From contig JAJDEN010000041.1 of NCBI GenBank assembly GCA_029259775.1, positions 62,001 to 126,000 on the forward strand: a DNA stretch of 64,000 nt. The letters are read 5' to 3'. The notes beneath the pieces are model-generated. The model saw nothing but the letters and a program-made list of their open reading frames with translations, was not told the origin of the DNA and ran no database searches. Of this stretch, positions 47,588-56,202 are shown in pieces. The translations under genes were made by a program, and so were the position numbers. Numbering within the stretch: position 1 is the stretch's first letter; each line of letters opens with the position of its first letter. Source of the stretch: Planctomycetota bacterium (GTDB taxonomy: Bacteria > Planctomycetota > PLA2 > JAEUHO01).

Positions 47588-49525
47588 CTACATGATGTTG
47601 AACACCTGGTTCAGCGCCGACGTGCGCGACGGGTAGTTGGCATGCGTCGTCATGCGCACCCGGCTGGGTCGCGGCTCGGGGTCGAAGATCAGGCCCAGCG
47701 CGACGACGGACATGACGCGCACGCCCATGCCCTCGATCTTGTCCCGCGCGAGGCGGACGAGCGTGGGCGCCGCCGCGGGATCGCCGAACCGTCCGAGGGC
47801 GCCCGCCACGACGGCGACGGCGAAGCGCGAGCGCGTCTTGGCGAGCTGCGCGAGCAGTTGCTCGGTCGTCTCGGGAGGCGCCACAAGCGCGAGAGCGCGT
47901 ACCGCGCCCGTGTGCACGAAGGGCGAGACGCGCTCCTCGGCGGCCTTGTGCAGGGCCGCGCGCACCTGCGGCGTGTCACGTCCGATCTGGGCCAGGGCCA
48001 CGGCGCAGTGCCCTCGCAGCCGGGCGCCGCGTGTGCGGTCCTGGAGGATGCTGAGGAGATCGTGGTGCGCGCCTTGGGCGTGCGCGAGGCCGAGGCCCAC
48101 AGCGAACGCTCCGAGCACCTCGTCGCTGCCGCGCCCGCGCTGCAGCCCCTTGAGTAGCGCCATGCGTGACGCCTTGAGGGTCAGCGCGCCCGCCTTGTTC
48201 ACGGGCTTGAGGTCGTAGCAGAGCAGCCCGAGCGCGAGCGCCGTATAGGGGCGGGTGAGGGTCCGGCCACGCAGCGTCTGGCGCTGCAAGTACCTGTCGA
48301 TGCGGTACGACTCGAGGAAGCGCGTCTCGCCGGCGTTGACGTCCTCGCGCAGCAGCCGCGCGAGCGCGATCTGCTCGAGGCCGGCCGCGAACCAATGCGG
48401 TTCGCGCGGCATGGAGCGGAAGACGGCGCGGATGGCGATCCCGCGCTGGTCGTCCCCGAGATCGCCCGCACGACGTGTGAGCGCGATCGCCGCCGCAGCG
48501 CGCACGGAGACGTGCTCGCGTGCGCCGCGCATCGTAGCCAGCACGATCGGCAGCCAGTCGTCGCCGTCGAGGCGCACGTAGGACGTGAGGGCGTGCGACC
48601 GACGCAGTGCATCCCAGCGGCGGCCCTTGAACGGCTTGTCCGTGGCGATCGCACGCAGGCCCTGGCGCACGCCTGTCGGGACACCCCGAGGCGGCTGCAT
48701 GCCAAGCGCCGTGAGCAACGCCACGGGCAGCTCCGCCTGCGGGTAGTGGCGGCAGAGTCCGCGCCACAATGCCTGCGTGACGCGACGGCCGTCGCGGAGG
48801 AGGGTCGTGTCCTCGTACGGTTGGTCGGCGAGGAAGCCGAGGCTGTAGAGCGCGAAGGCACGCGCGCGCGTTGGCGCATCCTTGTCGCCGAACAGACGGA
48901 GCAGGAAGCTGCGCATGCTCGTGAGGGTCTTCGCGCGCAGTTGCGTCGCGCGATCGGTGCGGCGCATCAGGCCGAGGCCTAGGATCGCCGATTCGCGCAC
49001 CTCCATCCGGACGTTCGTGCGGACGGCGTAGCGCTGCAGCAGACGCACGACCTGCGCATCGCCGCCGATGCGGCCGAGCGCAACCAGCGCGGCGGAGATG
49101 ATGCGCTCGTCCTGCGGCTCGGCGGGATCGAGCAACTCGAGCAGGAAGGGCACGGCCAACTCGCCGGCCCCCATCGCCACGGCACGTTCCCACTGCGAGA
49201 GACCGCCGGAGCCGCCGCTCTCGCCGACCTCGAAGAGGCCGCGCGACACCGTGCCCTGCGCTCGCGAACGCACGAGGCGCTTGTCCGGCAGGAGGGCTCC
49301 CTGGTTGAGGCGCCACCAGGTCGCCCAGTCGCCCGCGAGCCACTCCGCGCGCTCGGTCACCGTCGGACGCCCGCGCTGGGGTGCCATCTCGGGCGCGTCC
49401 TGCTGCGGGCCCTGCGGGCCGTCCTCGCGGAAGTTGCCGCCGTGCGCCCACGCAGACGCCGCACCGAGGGCCCCCGCACCAGAAACAGTGACGAGGGCGA
49501 CGAGGAGGGCGAAAGCGAGGCGCAT
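47588..49525 (-). CDS. Secreted HEAT-repeat protein, copy 2
   Basis: A 645-residue exported protein. The signal peptide ends ...GAASAWA followed by HGG, so AxA cleavage would leave an N-terminal His-Gly-Gly. A short linker and a segment (ERAEWLAGDWATWWRLNQGA) shared with its neighbour follow. The rest is HEAT/PBS-lyase-type helical repeats: PFLLELLDPAEPQDERIISA then ALVALGRIGG, VRMEVRESAILGLGLMRR, VRAAAAIALTRRAGDLGDDQ and LRGHCAVALAQIGRDTPQVR. The C-terminal FDPEPRPSRVRMTTHANYPS and LNQVFNIM match LLESEPRPSLLRLTLGSCYP and LQEAFTIL in copy 1. It lies 38 nt downstream of copy 1. HEAT arrays bind other proteins; the target is unknown. Confidence 0.88.
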   Translation of the reverse strand: MRLAFALLVALVTVSGAGALGAASAWAHGGNFREDGPQGPQQDAPEMAPQRGRPTVTERAEWLAGDWATWWRLNQGALLPDKRLVRSRAQGTVSRGLFEVGESGGSGGLSQWERAVAMGAGELAVPFLLELLDPAEPQDERIISAALVALGRIGGDAQVVRLLQRYAVRTNVRMEVRESAILGLGLMRRTDRATQLRAKTLTSMRSFLLRLFGDKDAPTRARAFALYSLGFLADQPYEDTTLLRDGRRVTQALWRGLCRHYPQAELPVALLTALGMQPPRGVPTGVRQGLRAIATDKPFKGRRWDALRRSHALTSYVRLDGDDWLPIVLATMRGAREHVSVRAAAAIALTRRAGDLGDDQRGIAIRAVFRSMPREPHWFAAGLEQIALARLLREDVNAGETRFLESYRIDRYLQRQTLRGRTLTRPYTALALGLLCYDLKPVNKAGALTLKASRMALLKGLQRGRGSDEVLGAFAVGLGLAHAQGAHHDLLSILQDRTRGARLRGHCAVALAQIGRDTPQVRAALHKAAEERVSPFVHTGAVRALALVAPPETTEQLLAQLAKTRSRFAVAVVAGALGRFGDPAAAPTLVRLARDKIEGMGVRVMSVVALGLIFDPEPRPSRVRMTTHANYPSRTSALNQVFNIM

Positions 49526-49563
49526 GGGAGAGTCCTTGGGGGAGGTGTCCTTGGGTGGTGGTC

Positions 49564-51585
49564 CTAGAGGATGGTGAACGCCTCTTGCAAGGCGTGGGAA
49601 CGGGCGGGATAGCAGCTACCCAGCGTGAGGCGCAAGAGGCTGGGCCTGGGTTCGCTCTCGAGCAGGCGCCCGAGCGAGACGATCGCCATCGCGCGGACGA
49701 GGGGCTTCGCGTCGCTGCGGCCGGCCAGCTTGATGAGCGGCGCGACCGCGCCGAGGTCGCCCAACCGGCCCAGGGCGCGCGCCGAGGCGGACAGGCGCCG
49801 CGTGGAGGCGTCGCTCTCGAGGCTCTCGATGAGCCTCCCGGAGACGCTACGTTCGCCCAGCAGCGAAAGCGCCAGGGCGGCATGGCCGCGGACCTGATCG
49901 GGCCCCGAGCCGGCGGCGAGGTCGCTCAATGCCTCGACGACGCCGCGGGTCGTGTCCCCGATCTGCCCGAGGGCGAGCGCGGCATGGGCACGCATCTCGG
50001 CGTTCTCGCCGCTCCGACGCGCCACGGCGAGCAGTGCGGGGACGCACCGCTTCATGCCGAGCAGGCCCAGCGCGACAGACGCCGCGCCGCGCACGCTCGC
50101 TTGCGTCTTCGCGTCGACCAGCAGACGCTGGATCGCGGCGGCGGCCTTCGTGCGGAAGGCGCCGACGGCCTCGTTCGTGGGGTCGCCTTCGCGCGCGGCG
50201 AGAGCCAGGCCGATGGCCGCCCAGCCGCGCATGTACCAGGGGGCCTGCTCGGTCCGCTGGAGCAGCAGGGCATCGGCCTTGTCGGTCGTGAGCGAGCGCA
50301 AGGAACCGGCCGCGAGGTCCGCACCGACGAGACGGCCGAGCGCGATGTTCGCAAGCCCTACCGAGAGCAGCTCCTGCTCCTGCAGGAAGGTGCGCGCCAG
50401 CACGCGCAGCGCCGCGCTGCGCTCCGCGGCGGCCAACTGCGAGGCGCGATCGGTGATGGCGAGCTCGGCGGCCATGCGCACGAGCAGCGGCTCGCGCGCG
50501 CTCATGTTGAGCCGCAGCAGGAAGGCCTGCCCGCGGCTGCCACCAAGCCGGCCGACGGCGGTCACCGCGTGGGCGCGCTTCAACAGATCCCAGCTGTGGC
50601 CGTGCGTCTTCTTGCCGGCGACGATCTGCTTGAGCGCGGCATGGATGCCGTCGGGGATGCCGGCACGCGGTTGGCGCCCCAGCGCCGTGAGCAGGGCGAT
50701 GTGCAGCTGACGGTCGGGGTAGGGCACGCCGAGACGTTCCCAGAGGAGCTTGGACAGCAGCCGGCCATCCTTGATGAGGGGATCAGCCTGGAAGGGCTGA
50801 TCACCGAGCAGCGCGATCGCGAACATGGCGAAGGCGCGCGTGCGGACCGGCACCCTCGACTTCACGCCGCCGACGTACTGGTCGAAGACCTTCAGGAGCC
50901 GTGCGCGGATCACGTCGAGGCTGCGCGTCTTGAGGCGCAGCTTCGGATCCGTGCGGCGCAGGAAGCCCAGGCCAAGGGCGGCGGACTCGCGCACGATCTC
51001 CGGTGCCTTCGGGTTCTCGAGGTGCTTCAGCAGCACGTTGGCTACCGCGTCGTCGCGGCCGATCTTGCCCAGCGCGATGCAGGCCGAGGCGCGAACATCG
51101 TCCGGCTGCCGCGTGGCGGGGTCGAGCAGGGCGAGCAGGAAAGGGAGAGCCTGGGTCTCGACCGCAGCCCGTCGCGCGCCCTCCCAGGCGGTCGGTGCGC
51201 TCGCATGGACGCCGTTGGGCAGGGGCGTGATGACAGCGAGCCGACCGCGGGCACGCGCCGGCAGGAAGGCGTCGCGGTGGAGATGCCACCAGAGCTGCCA
51301 CGAGGTCTCGTAGGTGGGCGTGATCGGGGTTTTGCGGCGACTCGCGCGTCGCGGAGTCACGCCGCCGCTGGAGCCGGGCGTCACGATGGGGCCGCCGAAG
51401 CCCGGGTCGGCGTGGTCGGGCGGGCCGCCGCTGCCGCCGGGCGGCCCTTTGAACTGTGGGTTGGGCGGCGGACCGAACTGGCCCCCATGAGCGTAGGCCG
51501 GGGTGGCATCTGCGACGAGGCCGACAAGTACGCAGAGGAGGAGCGCGAGCGCGGCCGGCTGGACCAGGACCACGGGCGTCCGCAT
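49564..51585 (-). CDS. Secreted HEAT-repeat protein, copy 1
   Basis: A 673-residue exported protein with signal peptide ALALLLCVLVGLVADATPAY, cut before HGG (AYA|HGG). A Gly/Pro-rich linker (HGGQFGPPPNPQFKGPPGG), the conserved YETSWQLWWHLHRDAFL, then HEAT repeats follow: PFLLALLDPATRQPDDVRAS, ACIALGKIGRDDAV, VRESAALGLGFLRRTDPK, MRAHAALALGQIGDTTRGVV and VRGHAALALSLLGERSVSG. The start is ATG 51583-51585, preceded by GGTGGAGG at about 8 nt; a GTG at 51600 is in frame but lies within that Shine-Dalgarno. It forms a two-gene operon with copy 2. The W-rich 'W.LWWHLHR' element after the signal peptide seems specific to this pair. Function unknown. Confidence 0.88.
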   Translation of the reverse strand: MRTPVVLVQPAALALLLCVLVGLVADATPAYAHGGQFGPPPNPQFKGPPGGSGGPPDHADPGFGGPIVTPGSSGGVTPRRASRRKTPITPTYETSWQLWWHLHRDAFLPARARGRLAVITPLPNGVHASAPTAWEGARRAAVETQALPFLLALLDPATRQPDDVRASACIALGKIGRDDAVANVLLKHLENPKAPEIVRESAALGLGFLRRTDPKLRLKTRSLDVIRARLLKVFDQYVGGVKSRVPVRTRAFAMFAIALLGDQPFQADPLIKDGRLLSKLLWERLGVPYPDRQLHIALLTALGRQPRAGIPDGIHAALKQIVAGKKTHGHSWDLLKRAHAVTAVGRLGGSRGQAFLLRLNMSAREPLLVRMAAELAITDRASQLAAAERSAALRVLARTFLQEQELLSVGLANIALGRLVGADLAAGSLRSLTTDKADALLLQRTEQAPWYMRGWAAIGLALAAREGDPTNEAVGAFRTKAAAAIQRLLVDAKTQASVRGAASVALGLLGMKRCVPALLAVARRSGENAEMRAHAALALGQIGDTTRGVVEALSDLAAGSGPDQVRGHAALALSLLGERSVSGRLIESLESDASTRRLSASARALGRLGDLGAVAPLIKLAGRSDAKPLVRAMAIVSLGRLLESEPRPSLLRLTLGSCYPARSHALQEAFTIL

Positions 51586-51771
51586 CGCGACATCCTCCAC
51601 CTCTAGGAGAACGCCGCGGACGCCGCGGCCGCAACCACCGGCCCACGCGACGCTTCAGCCCAGCTTAAGGACTTCCCACGATCCGGGACATGAGCCGTGG
51701 CAGGGGCCACGATCGTGAAGCGGCGCTGGCTCGCGCCGGATGGCCGACGCCAGGGCCCCACCTACGTGCGG

Positions 51772-54700
51772 TCAGTTCCCCTGCGTAGCCGCCTTCACGG
51801 CCGGCGGCGTGCCGGTGCCCCAGTCGAGGAGTTCCTTCACGACCTGGCCGGCGCGCTCGTGGCGCACCATGCCGGTGACCGGGACATCCGGGCAGTACCA
51901 ACGCTTGTCCGTCGTGCCGCGCCGGTTCGTGCGCTGGATCGTGAAGCAGTCGAGCTTCTGCCCCTTGATCTCGAGGATCTCGCGCCCCAGCGTGACCTTG
52001 CCGCCGCCCCGGCGGCCCCCCAGGGCCATGTGCTCCCGGCGCGGACGCCGCAGCGTAGCGCCCTTGATCTCGGAGCCGCCGACGGCAACCCGGCTGTCGA
52101 GCAGCACCTCGTCGTCCAAGACCTCGGTCACGCGCAGCGTGGCGACGGTCTCCTCGCCCTGCACGACGTTGCGCAAGCGGATCCACTCCCCCACCTTCGC
52201 GTCGAAGATCGGGTTCGCCGGACCCTGCGAAGCCTTCCCGGCCTTCGGAGCCGGACCGGACTTGGCGGGTGCCTTCGGGGTCGCGGGCTGCGCGGAAGCA
52301 TCGGGCTTCGCGGGTGCGGGTGCGGGCTTCTCGTCCGCCTCGGCGGACGTCGCCACGCCCCACTCGGTTGCCTCCATGAGGACGGTCTTGCCGAGCTCGA
52401 TCTTCATCAGGCCCAGGCACGGCACGGCGTTGCTGAACTGCATGCGCAGCTCCCCGCCGTAGGCCTCGATCGTCACGAAGACGACCTCGACCTGCTCGCC
52501 CTTCACGGTGGCGGTGCGCGTCTCGTGGCTGACCACGCGCCCCATGGTGGCGAGCGTGTCGAGCAGCGGCTCCTGTGCGGTTGCGTTCGGCAGCGGCAGC
52601 GGAAGCGGCGGGCCCTTCTCGACCTCACGCTCGAACGTGACCGTGCCGTCCTTCACGCCCGTGCAGCGGATCTTCAGGATCGTCTGCTCGGTGCCACCGG
52701 GAAGCTGCGCCGCATAGCGCACCCACTCGCCGGCCTGGGCGTCGAACAGCGGGTCGAGCGCGCCCGCCTTGCGACCGGCCGACGCGCCGCCCTCCTTGGG
52801 GGGCTTCGGCGCCGTGTCGGTGGGCGTCGGCTTCTCCGGCGTGGGCTTTTCCGGCGTGGGGCTCGTGGGCGTGGCCTTCGTCGGCGCCGGCGTCTTGCCG
52901 CCGCTTCGGACCTCGGCCATCACGACCTCGATCGCCTTGGCGAGCTGGCGGTCGTTGCCCTTGATGCGATCTTCGGCGCTGTGCTCGACGAGGATGTCCG
53001 GCTTGACGCCGTACCCTTCGAGGTTCGTGCCGTCGATGCCGAAGTAACCCGTCCGGGGGATGCGGAACGTGGTGCCGTCGCTCAGCGTGATGTCGTTCGT
53101 GCCGATCACGCCACCGGGCGTGGGCACGCCGATCACCTTGCCGACCTTCAGGGACTGGAAGATGTAGGGGAACACCTCGGCGTCGGAGAAGGAACGCTCG
53201 TTGATGAGCACGACCACCGGCTTGTCCCAGTACAGCGAGGGCTGAGGGATCTTGATCGGTGAGCCGCGCAGGCGCACATGCGCGAACGGACGCGCCGTGA
53301 GGATCTGCATCAGCTGCTGGTGGATGTTGCCGCCGCCGTTCTCACGGACGTCGATGATCATGCCCTTGATGCGCGAGCGGCGGTTCCAGTTGGAGACGGC
53401 GCGCTGGAACTTCGAGAGGTTCTGCGGGTTCATGCCGCTCAAGTGGATGTAGGCGATGCGTCCCTTGGTGGCCTTGCCGACCTTGCCGACGTTGCCCATC
53501 ACCCACTGGGCGTAGCGCATGGCGCGTAGCTGGCCAACCGAGATCGGCTTGACCGTCTCGCTGCGCATCGAGCCCTCTCCGTCCTCGGTGAAGGGACGGA
53601 AGCGGACGCGGACCTCCTGGCCGATCGTCCCGCCGAGCAGGCGATCGATGTCGGTGCTGGCGTTGAGCGTCTTCCCGTTCAGCTGGACGATCACGTCCCC
53701 GACGCGCAGGCCGGCCTGGTCGGCCGGGCCCTTGCTGTAGATCGTCGTGACCTTGCGACCGCCGGCCTTGGTGACGCCATCGGCCAGCTCGAGCCCCATG
53801 TAGCCCGTCGGCTTCGCGCGAGCGCGTACGGCGTTCGAAGGACGCGCGCCGCCGCCGATGCCGAGGTGGCTGGCGTTCAGCTCCGCCAGCATCTGGCGCA
53901 TGATGTTGTGGAACTCGTCCTTGTTCTCGGCATCGACCGCCATGTCGCGGTACTTCGCCTTCATCTTCTTCCAGTCGACGCCGTGCATCTTGGCGTCGTA
54001 GAAGCCCATGCCGAGGATGCGCCAGGCCTCCTCGAAGAGGTCGCCGAGTTCCTTGCGCAGGTCGACATCGATGCTGCCCATGAAGGGCACCTTCTCGCGG
54101 TTCTCGACCGTGGTGGGTGCCGGGATGCGGAAGATCTCCTGACGGCCCCGGGCGCCGACCGAGAAGTAGATGTAGTCGCCGCGCGGACTCCAGCAGGCCG
54201 TCGAACCGTCCCGCGAGATCCGCATCGAGGGGCCACCGGCCGCGTTCACGACAAAGAGGCCGCCGCTGCCGCCGTTGGCCTGGTTGAAGGCCTCGTAGAC
54301 GATCAGCGAGCTGTCGGGCGACCAGGACGGCACCTGGAAGAACGCCGTGCCGCTGCTGACACGGCGCACGTTCTTGCCGTCGGCGTCCATGACGAAGATG
54401 GACTGGTTGCCTTCGCGCGCGCTGTCGAACGCGATCGAGCGACCGTCGGGCGACCAGGACGGGTCGTCGTCGCCGGCGCGGTGCTTGGTCAGTCGGGTCG
54501 GGTTGCTGCCGTCAGCATCGATCGTCCAGATGTCGCGGTTGCCGCTGCGCTCGGAGCAGAAGACCAACTTGCGTCCGTCGGGCGCCCAGTTGTGGAAGAA
54601 GTCGCCGCTCTTGTCCTTGGTGAGCTGCTTCGTCGCGCCGGAGCGCATGTCGAGCAGCCAGATGTCGCTGTTGCCGCTGCGATCGGATTGGAAGGCCACG

Positions 54701-55827
54701 GTCGTGCCATCGGGGCTGATCCGGGGCCACTCGTCCTTGAAGGGGCCGCTCGTCATGCGGCTGGCCTTGCCGCCGTTGCCGGCGCTGCGCCAGATGTCGC
54801 CGTGGAGGGCGAACACCATGGTCGCGCCGTCCTTGCTGAGGTGCACCTGCTCGGCGCCGCTCGTGACGGTGCGGCGGGTCACACCGCTGTGGCGGCGATC
54901 GCCCTTGACGACCAGCTTGATCAGATTGGCCTTGGGCGTCTTCTGGGTGAGGTCCGACGTGTAGAGCTGACCCCAGCGCTCGTAGACCATCGTCTTGCCG
55001 TCCCACGACAGGTCGGGACGGTGGACGTCGGTACCGGTGAACATCGTGACCTGCCGCGCCTTGCTGCCCTTCTTCATCAGACCGTCGATCGGCATGGCGT
55101 AGAAGTTCGCGACGCCCTTGGCTTCGGCGACGAACCAGATCTCCTTGCCGTCCCTGGAGAAGTGCGGATAGCGCTCGTTGCGCCCGCTCTTGCTGAGGCG
55201 CGTGGGCAGGCCGCCGGAGCGGGGGATCGTGTAGATGTCGTAGTTCGCGGAGCCTTCGTAGTTGTCCTGGTAGATCGTGTTGAAGCCGCGGCCGTACACG
55301 ATCGTCTTCCCGTCGGGCGAGTACATGCCATCGCGGCCGCCGTCGCGCGTGATGCGGCGCGCCGGTCCGCCCTTGGAGGGCATCTCGTAGAGATCGATGC
55401 GGAAGTGCGTCGGATCCCGGTTCGAGGCGAAGAGGATGTGCTTCCCGTCGGGCGACCAATCGCAGACGATCTCGAGCCCGCTGTGGAAGGAGATGCGCTT
55501 CGCCTCGCCACCGGTGATCGGCATCGTGTAGAGGTCGTAGCCGCCCTCACGCGTGGAGGCGAAGACGATGGACTTGCCGTCCGGGCTCACGCGCGGGAGC
55601 GTGTCCTGTGCTTCGTGGATCGTAAGGCGGAGCGCCGGGCTCTTGCCGTCCGTGTCCGCGACCCAGATGTCCCCGCGGTAGCAGAAGACGACCTGCTTGC
55701 CGTCCGGCGTGAGCGAGGGGTAGCGGAGGCCGCGCGTGTACTTCTCGGCGGCGTGCGCAGGGGCCGCCGCGAGGATGACGAGGGCGGCGAAGAGCGCGAG
55801 CGCGATCGAGCGCGTGAATCGAGACAT
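51772..55827 (-). CDS. Secreted tricorn-like S41 peptidase with duplicated C-terminal domain
   Basis: A 1351-residue exported protein: signal peptide SIALALFAALVILAAAPAHA. Residues about 30-590 are TolB/WD40-like propeller blades (LTPDGKQVVFCYRGDIWVAD, VSPDGKSIVFASTREGGYDL, WSPDGRSIAFDSAREGNQSI). A PDZ domain is at about 670-760 (YSKGPADQAGLRVGDVIVQL). The S41 tail-specific protease core is at about 780-960. The catalytic Ser is in INERSFSDAEVF (about 880), with IIDVRENGGGN and GTNLEGYGVKPDI as in tricorn. After a Pro/Thr/Lys linker come two related domains, from about 1027 (FDAQAGEWVRYAAQLPGG) and about 1207 (FDAKVGEWIRLRNVVQGE). ATG 55827 has GGGAGA at 8 nt. The enzyme likely degrades peptides in the periplasm. 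Confidence 0.9.
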   Translation of the reverse strand: MSRFTRSIALALFAALVILAAAPAHAAEKYTRGLRYPSLTPDGKQVVFCYRGDIWVADTDGKSPALRLTIHEAQDTLPRVSPDGKSIVFASTREGGYDLYTMPITGGEAKRISFHSGLEIVCDWSPDGKHILFASNRDPTHFRIDLYEMPSKGGPARRITRDGGRDGMYSPDGKTIVYGRGFNTIYQDNYEGSANYDIYTIPRSGGLPTRLSKSGRNERYPHFSRDGKEIWFVAEAKGVANFYAMPIDGLMKKGSKARQVTMFTGTDVHRPDLSWDGKTMVYERWGQLYTSDLTQKTPKANLIKLVVKGDRRHSGVTRRTVTSGAEQVHLSKDGATMVFALHGDIWRSAGNGGKASRMTSGPFKDEWPRISPDGTTVAFQSDRSGNSDIWLLDMRSGATKQLTKDKSGDFFHNWAPDGRKLVFCSERSGNRDIWTIDADGSNPTRLTKHRAGDDDPSWSPDGRSIAFDSAREGNQSIFVMDADGKNVRRVSSGTAFFQVPSWSPDSSLIVYEAFNQANGGSGGLFVVNAAGGPSMRISRDGSTACWSPRGDYIYFSVGARGRQEIFRIPAPTTVENREKVPFMGSIDVDLRKELGDLFEEAWRILGMGFYDAKMHGVDWKKMKAKYRDMAVDAENKDEFHNIMRQMLAELNASHLGIGGGARPSNAVRARAKPTGYMGLELADGVTKAGGRKVTTIYSKGPADQAGLRVGDVIVQLNGKTLNASTDIDRLLGGTIGQEVRVRFRPFTEDGEGSMRSETVKPISVGQLRAMRYAQWVMGNVGKVGKATKGRIAYIHLSGMNPQNLSKFQRAVSNWNRRSRIKGMIIDVRENGGGNIHQQLMQILTARPFAHVRLRGSPIKIPQPSLYWDKPVVVLINERSFSDAEVFPYIFQSLKVGKVIGVPTPGGVIGTNDITLSDGTTFRIPRTGYFGIDGTNLEGYGVKPDILVEHSAEDRIKGNDRQLAKAIEVVMAEVRSGGKTPAPTKATPTSPTPEKPTPEKPTPTDTAPKPPKEGGASAGRKAGALDPLFDAQAGEWVRYAAQLPGGTEQTILKIRCTGVKDGTVTFEREVEKGPPLPLPLPNATAQEPLLDTLATMGRVVSHETRTATVKGEQVEVVFVTIEAYGGELRMQFSNAVPCLGLMKIELGKTVLMEATEWGVATSAEADEKPAPAPAKPDASAQPATPKAPAKSGPAPKAGKASQGPANPIFDAKVGEWIRLRNVVQGEETVATLRVTEVLDDEVLLDSRVAVGGSEIKGATLRRPRREHMALGGRRGGGKVTLGREILEIKGQKLDCFTIQRTNRRGTTDKRWYCPDVPVTGMVRHERAGQVVKELLDWGTGTPPAVKAATQGN

Positions 55828-56202
55828 GAACTGGTCTCCCGGCTTTCTCATAGGGGGAACCGGAAACTTTATCAGATGGCCCTGCGGCCGGGGGCGGCTG
55901 GCTCAGAGTTCCCCCACGGCGACGTCCCGAACAAGGGGCGAAATCCCTTTCGACCTGCGGTCGAACGGGGCCCACCGGAGGAACTTGGACGCTGATGCCC
56001 CCTGCGCTGGCTCGGGGGCTGACTCGGGGGCTGACTCGAATGCCACTCCCACGGCCCGGCTCGTGACATCTCGTGGGACCTGTGCTGCCCGCCAACACGC
56101 GGTAGGGCGCGTGGGGTGGATTGCGCGCAAGGAGGCTAGTCCGTGGCGTGGTCAGCCACGCGAGGACGACGCCGACGCCGCGAGGAACCGCATCCACGCC
56201 AC
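55828..56202. other. 375-nt intergenic region between rho and the tricorn-like gene
   Basis: No supported gene. It contains the second copy of the dispersed hairpin (56142-56171), which would lie about 30-60 nt past the rho stop on the minus strand. It also holds the Shine-Dalgarno of the protease gene. No T-run follows the hairpin, so termination of rho here is unproven. I see nothing else. Confidence 0.5.
56142..56171 (-). repeat. Dispersed hairpin element, copy B
   Basis: Reverse-orientation match (27 of 30) to 30940-30969. It has a core stem GCGTGG/CCACGC with a 4-nt loop. It lies just downstream of rho, while copy A lies downstream of the low-complexity exported protein gene. Confidence 0.6.
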
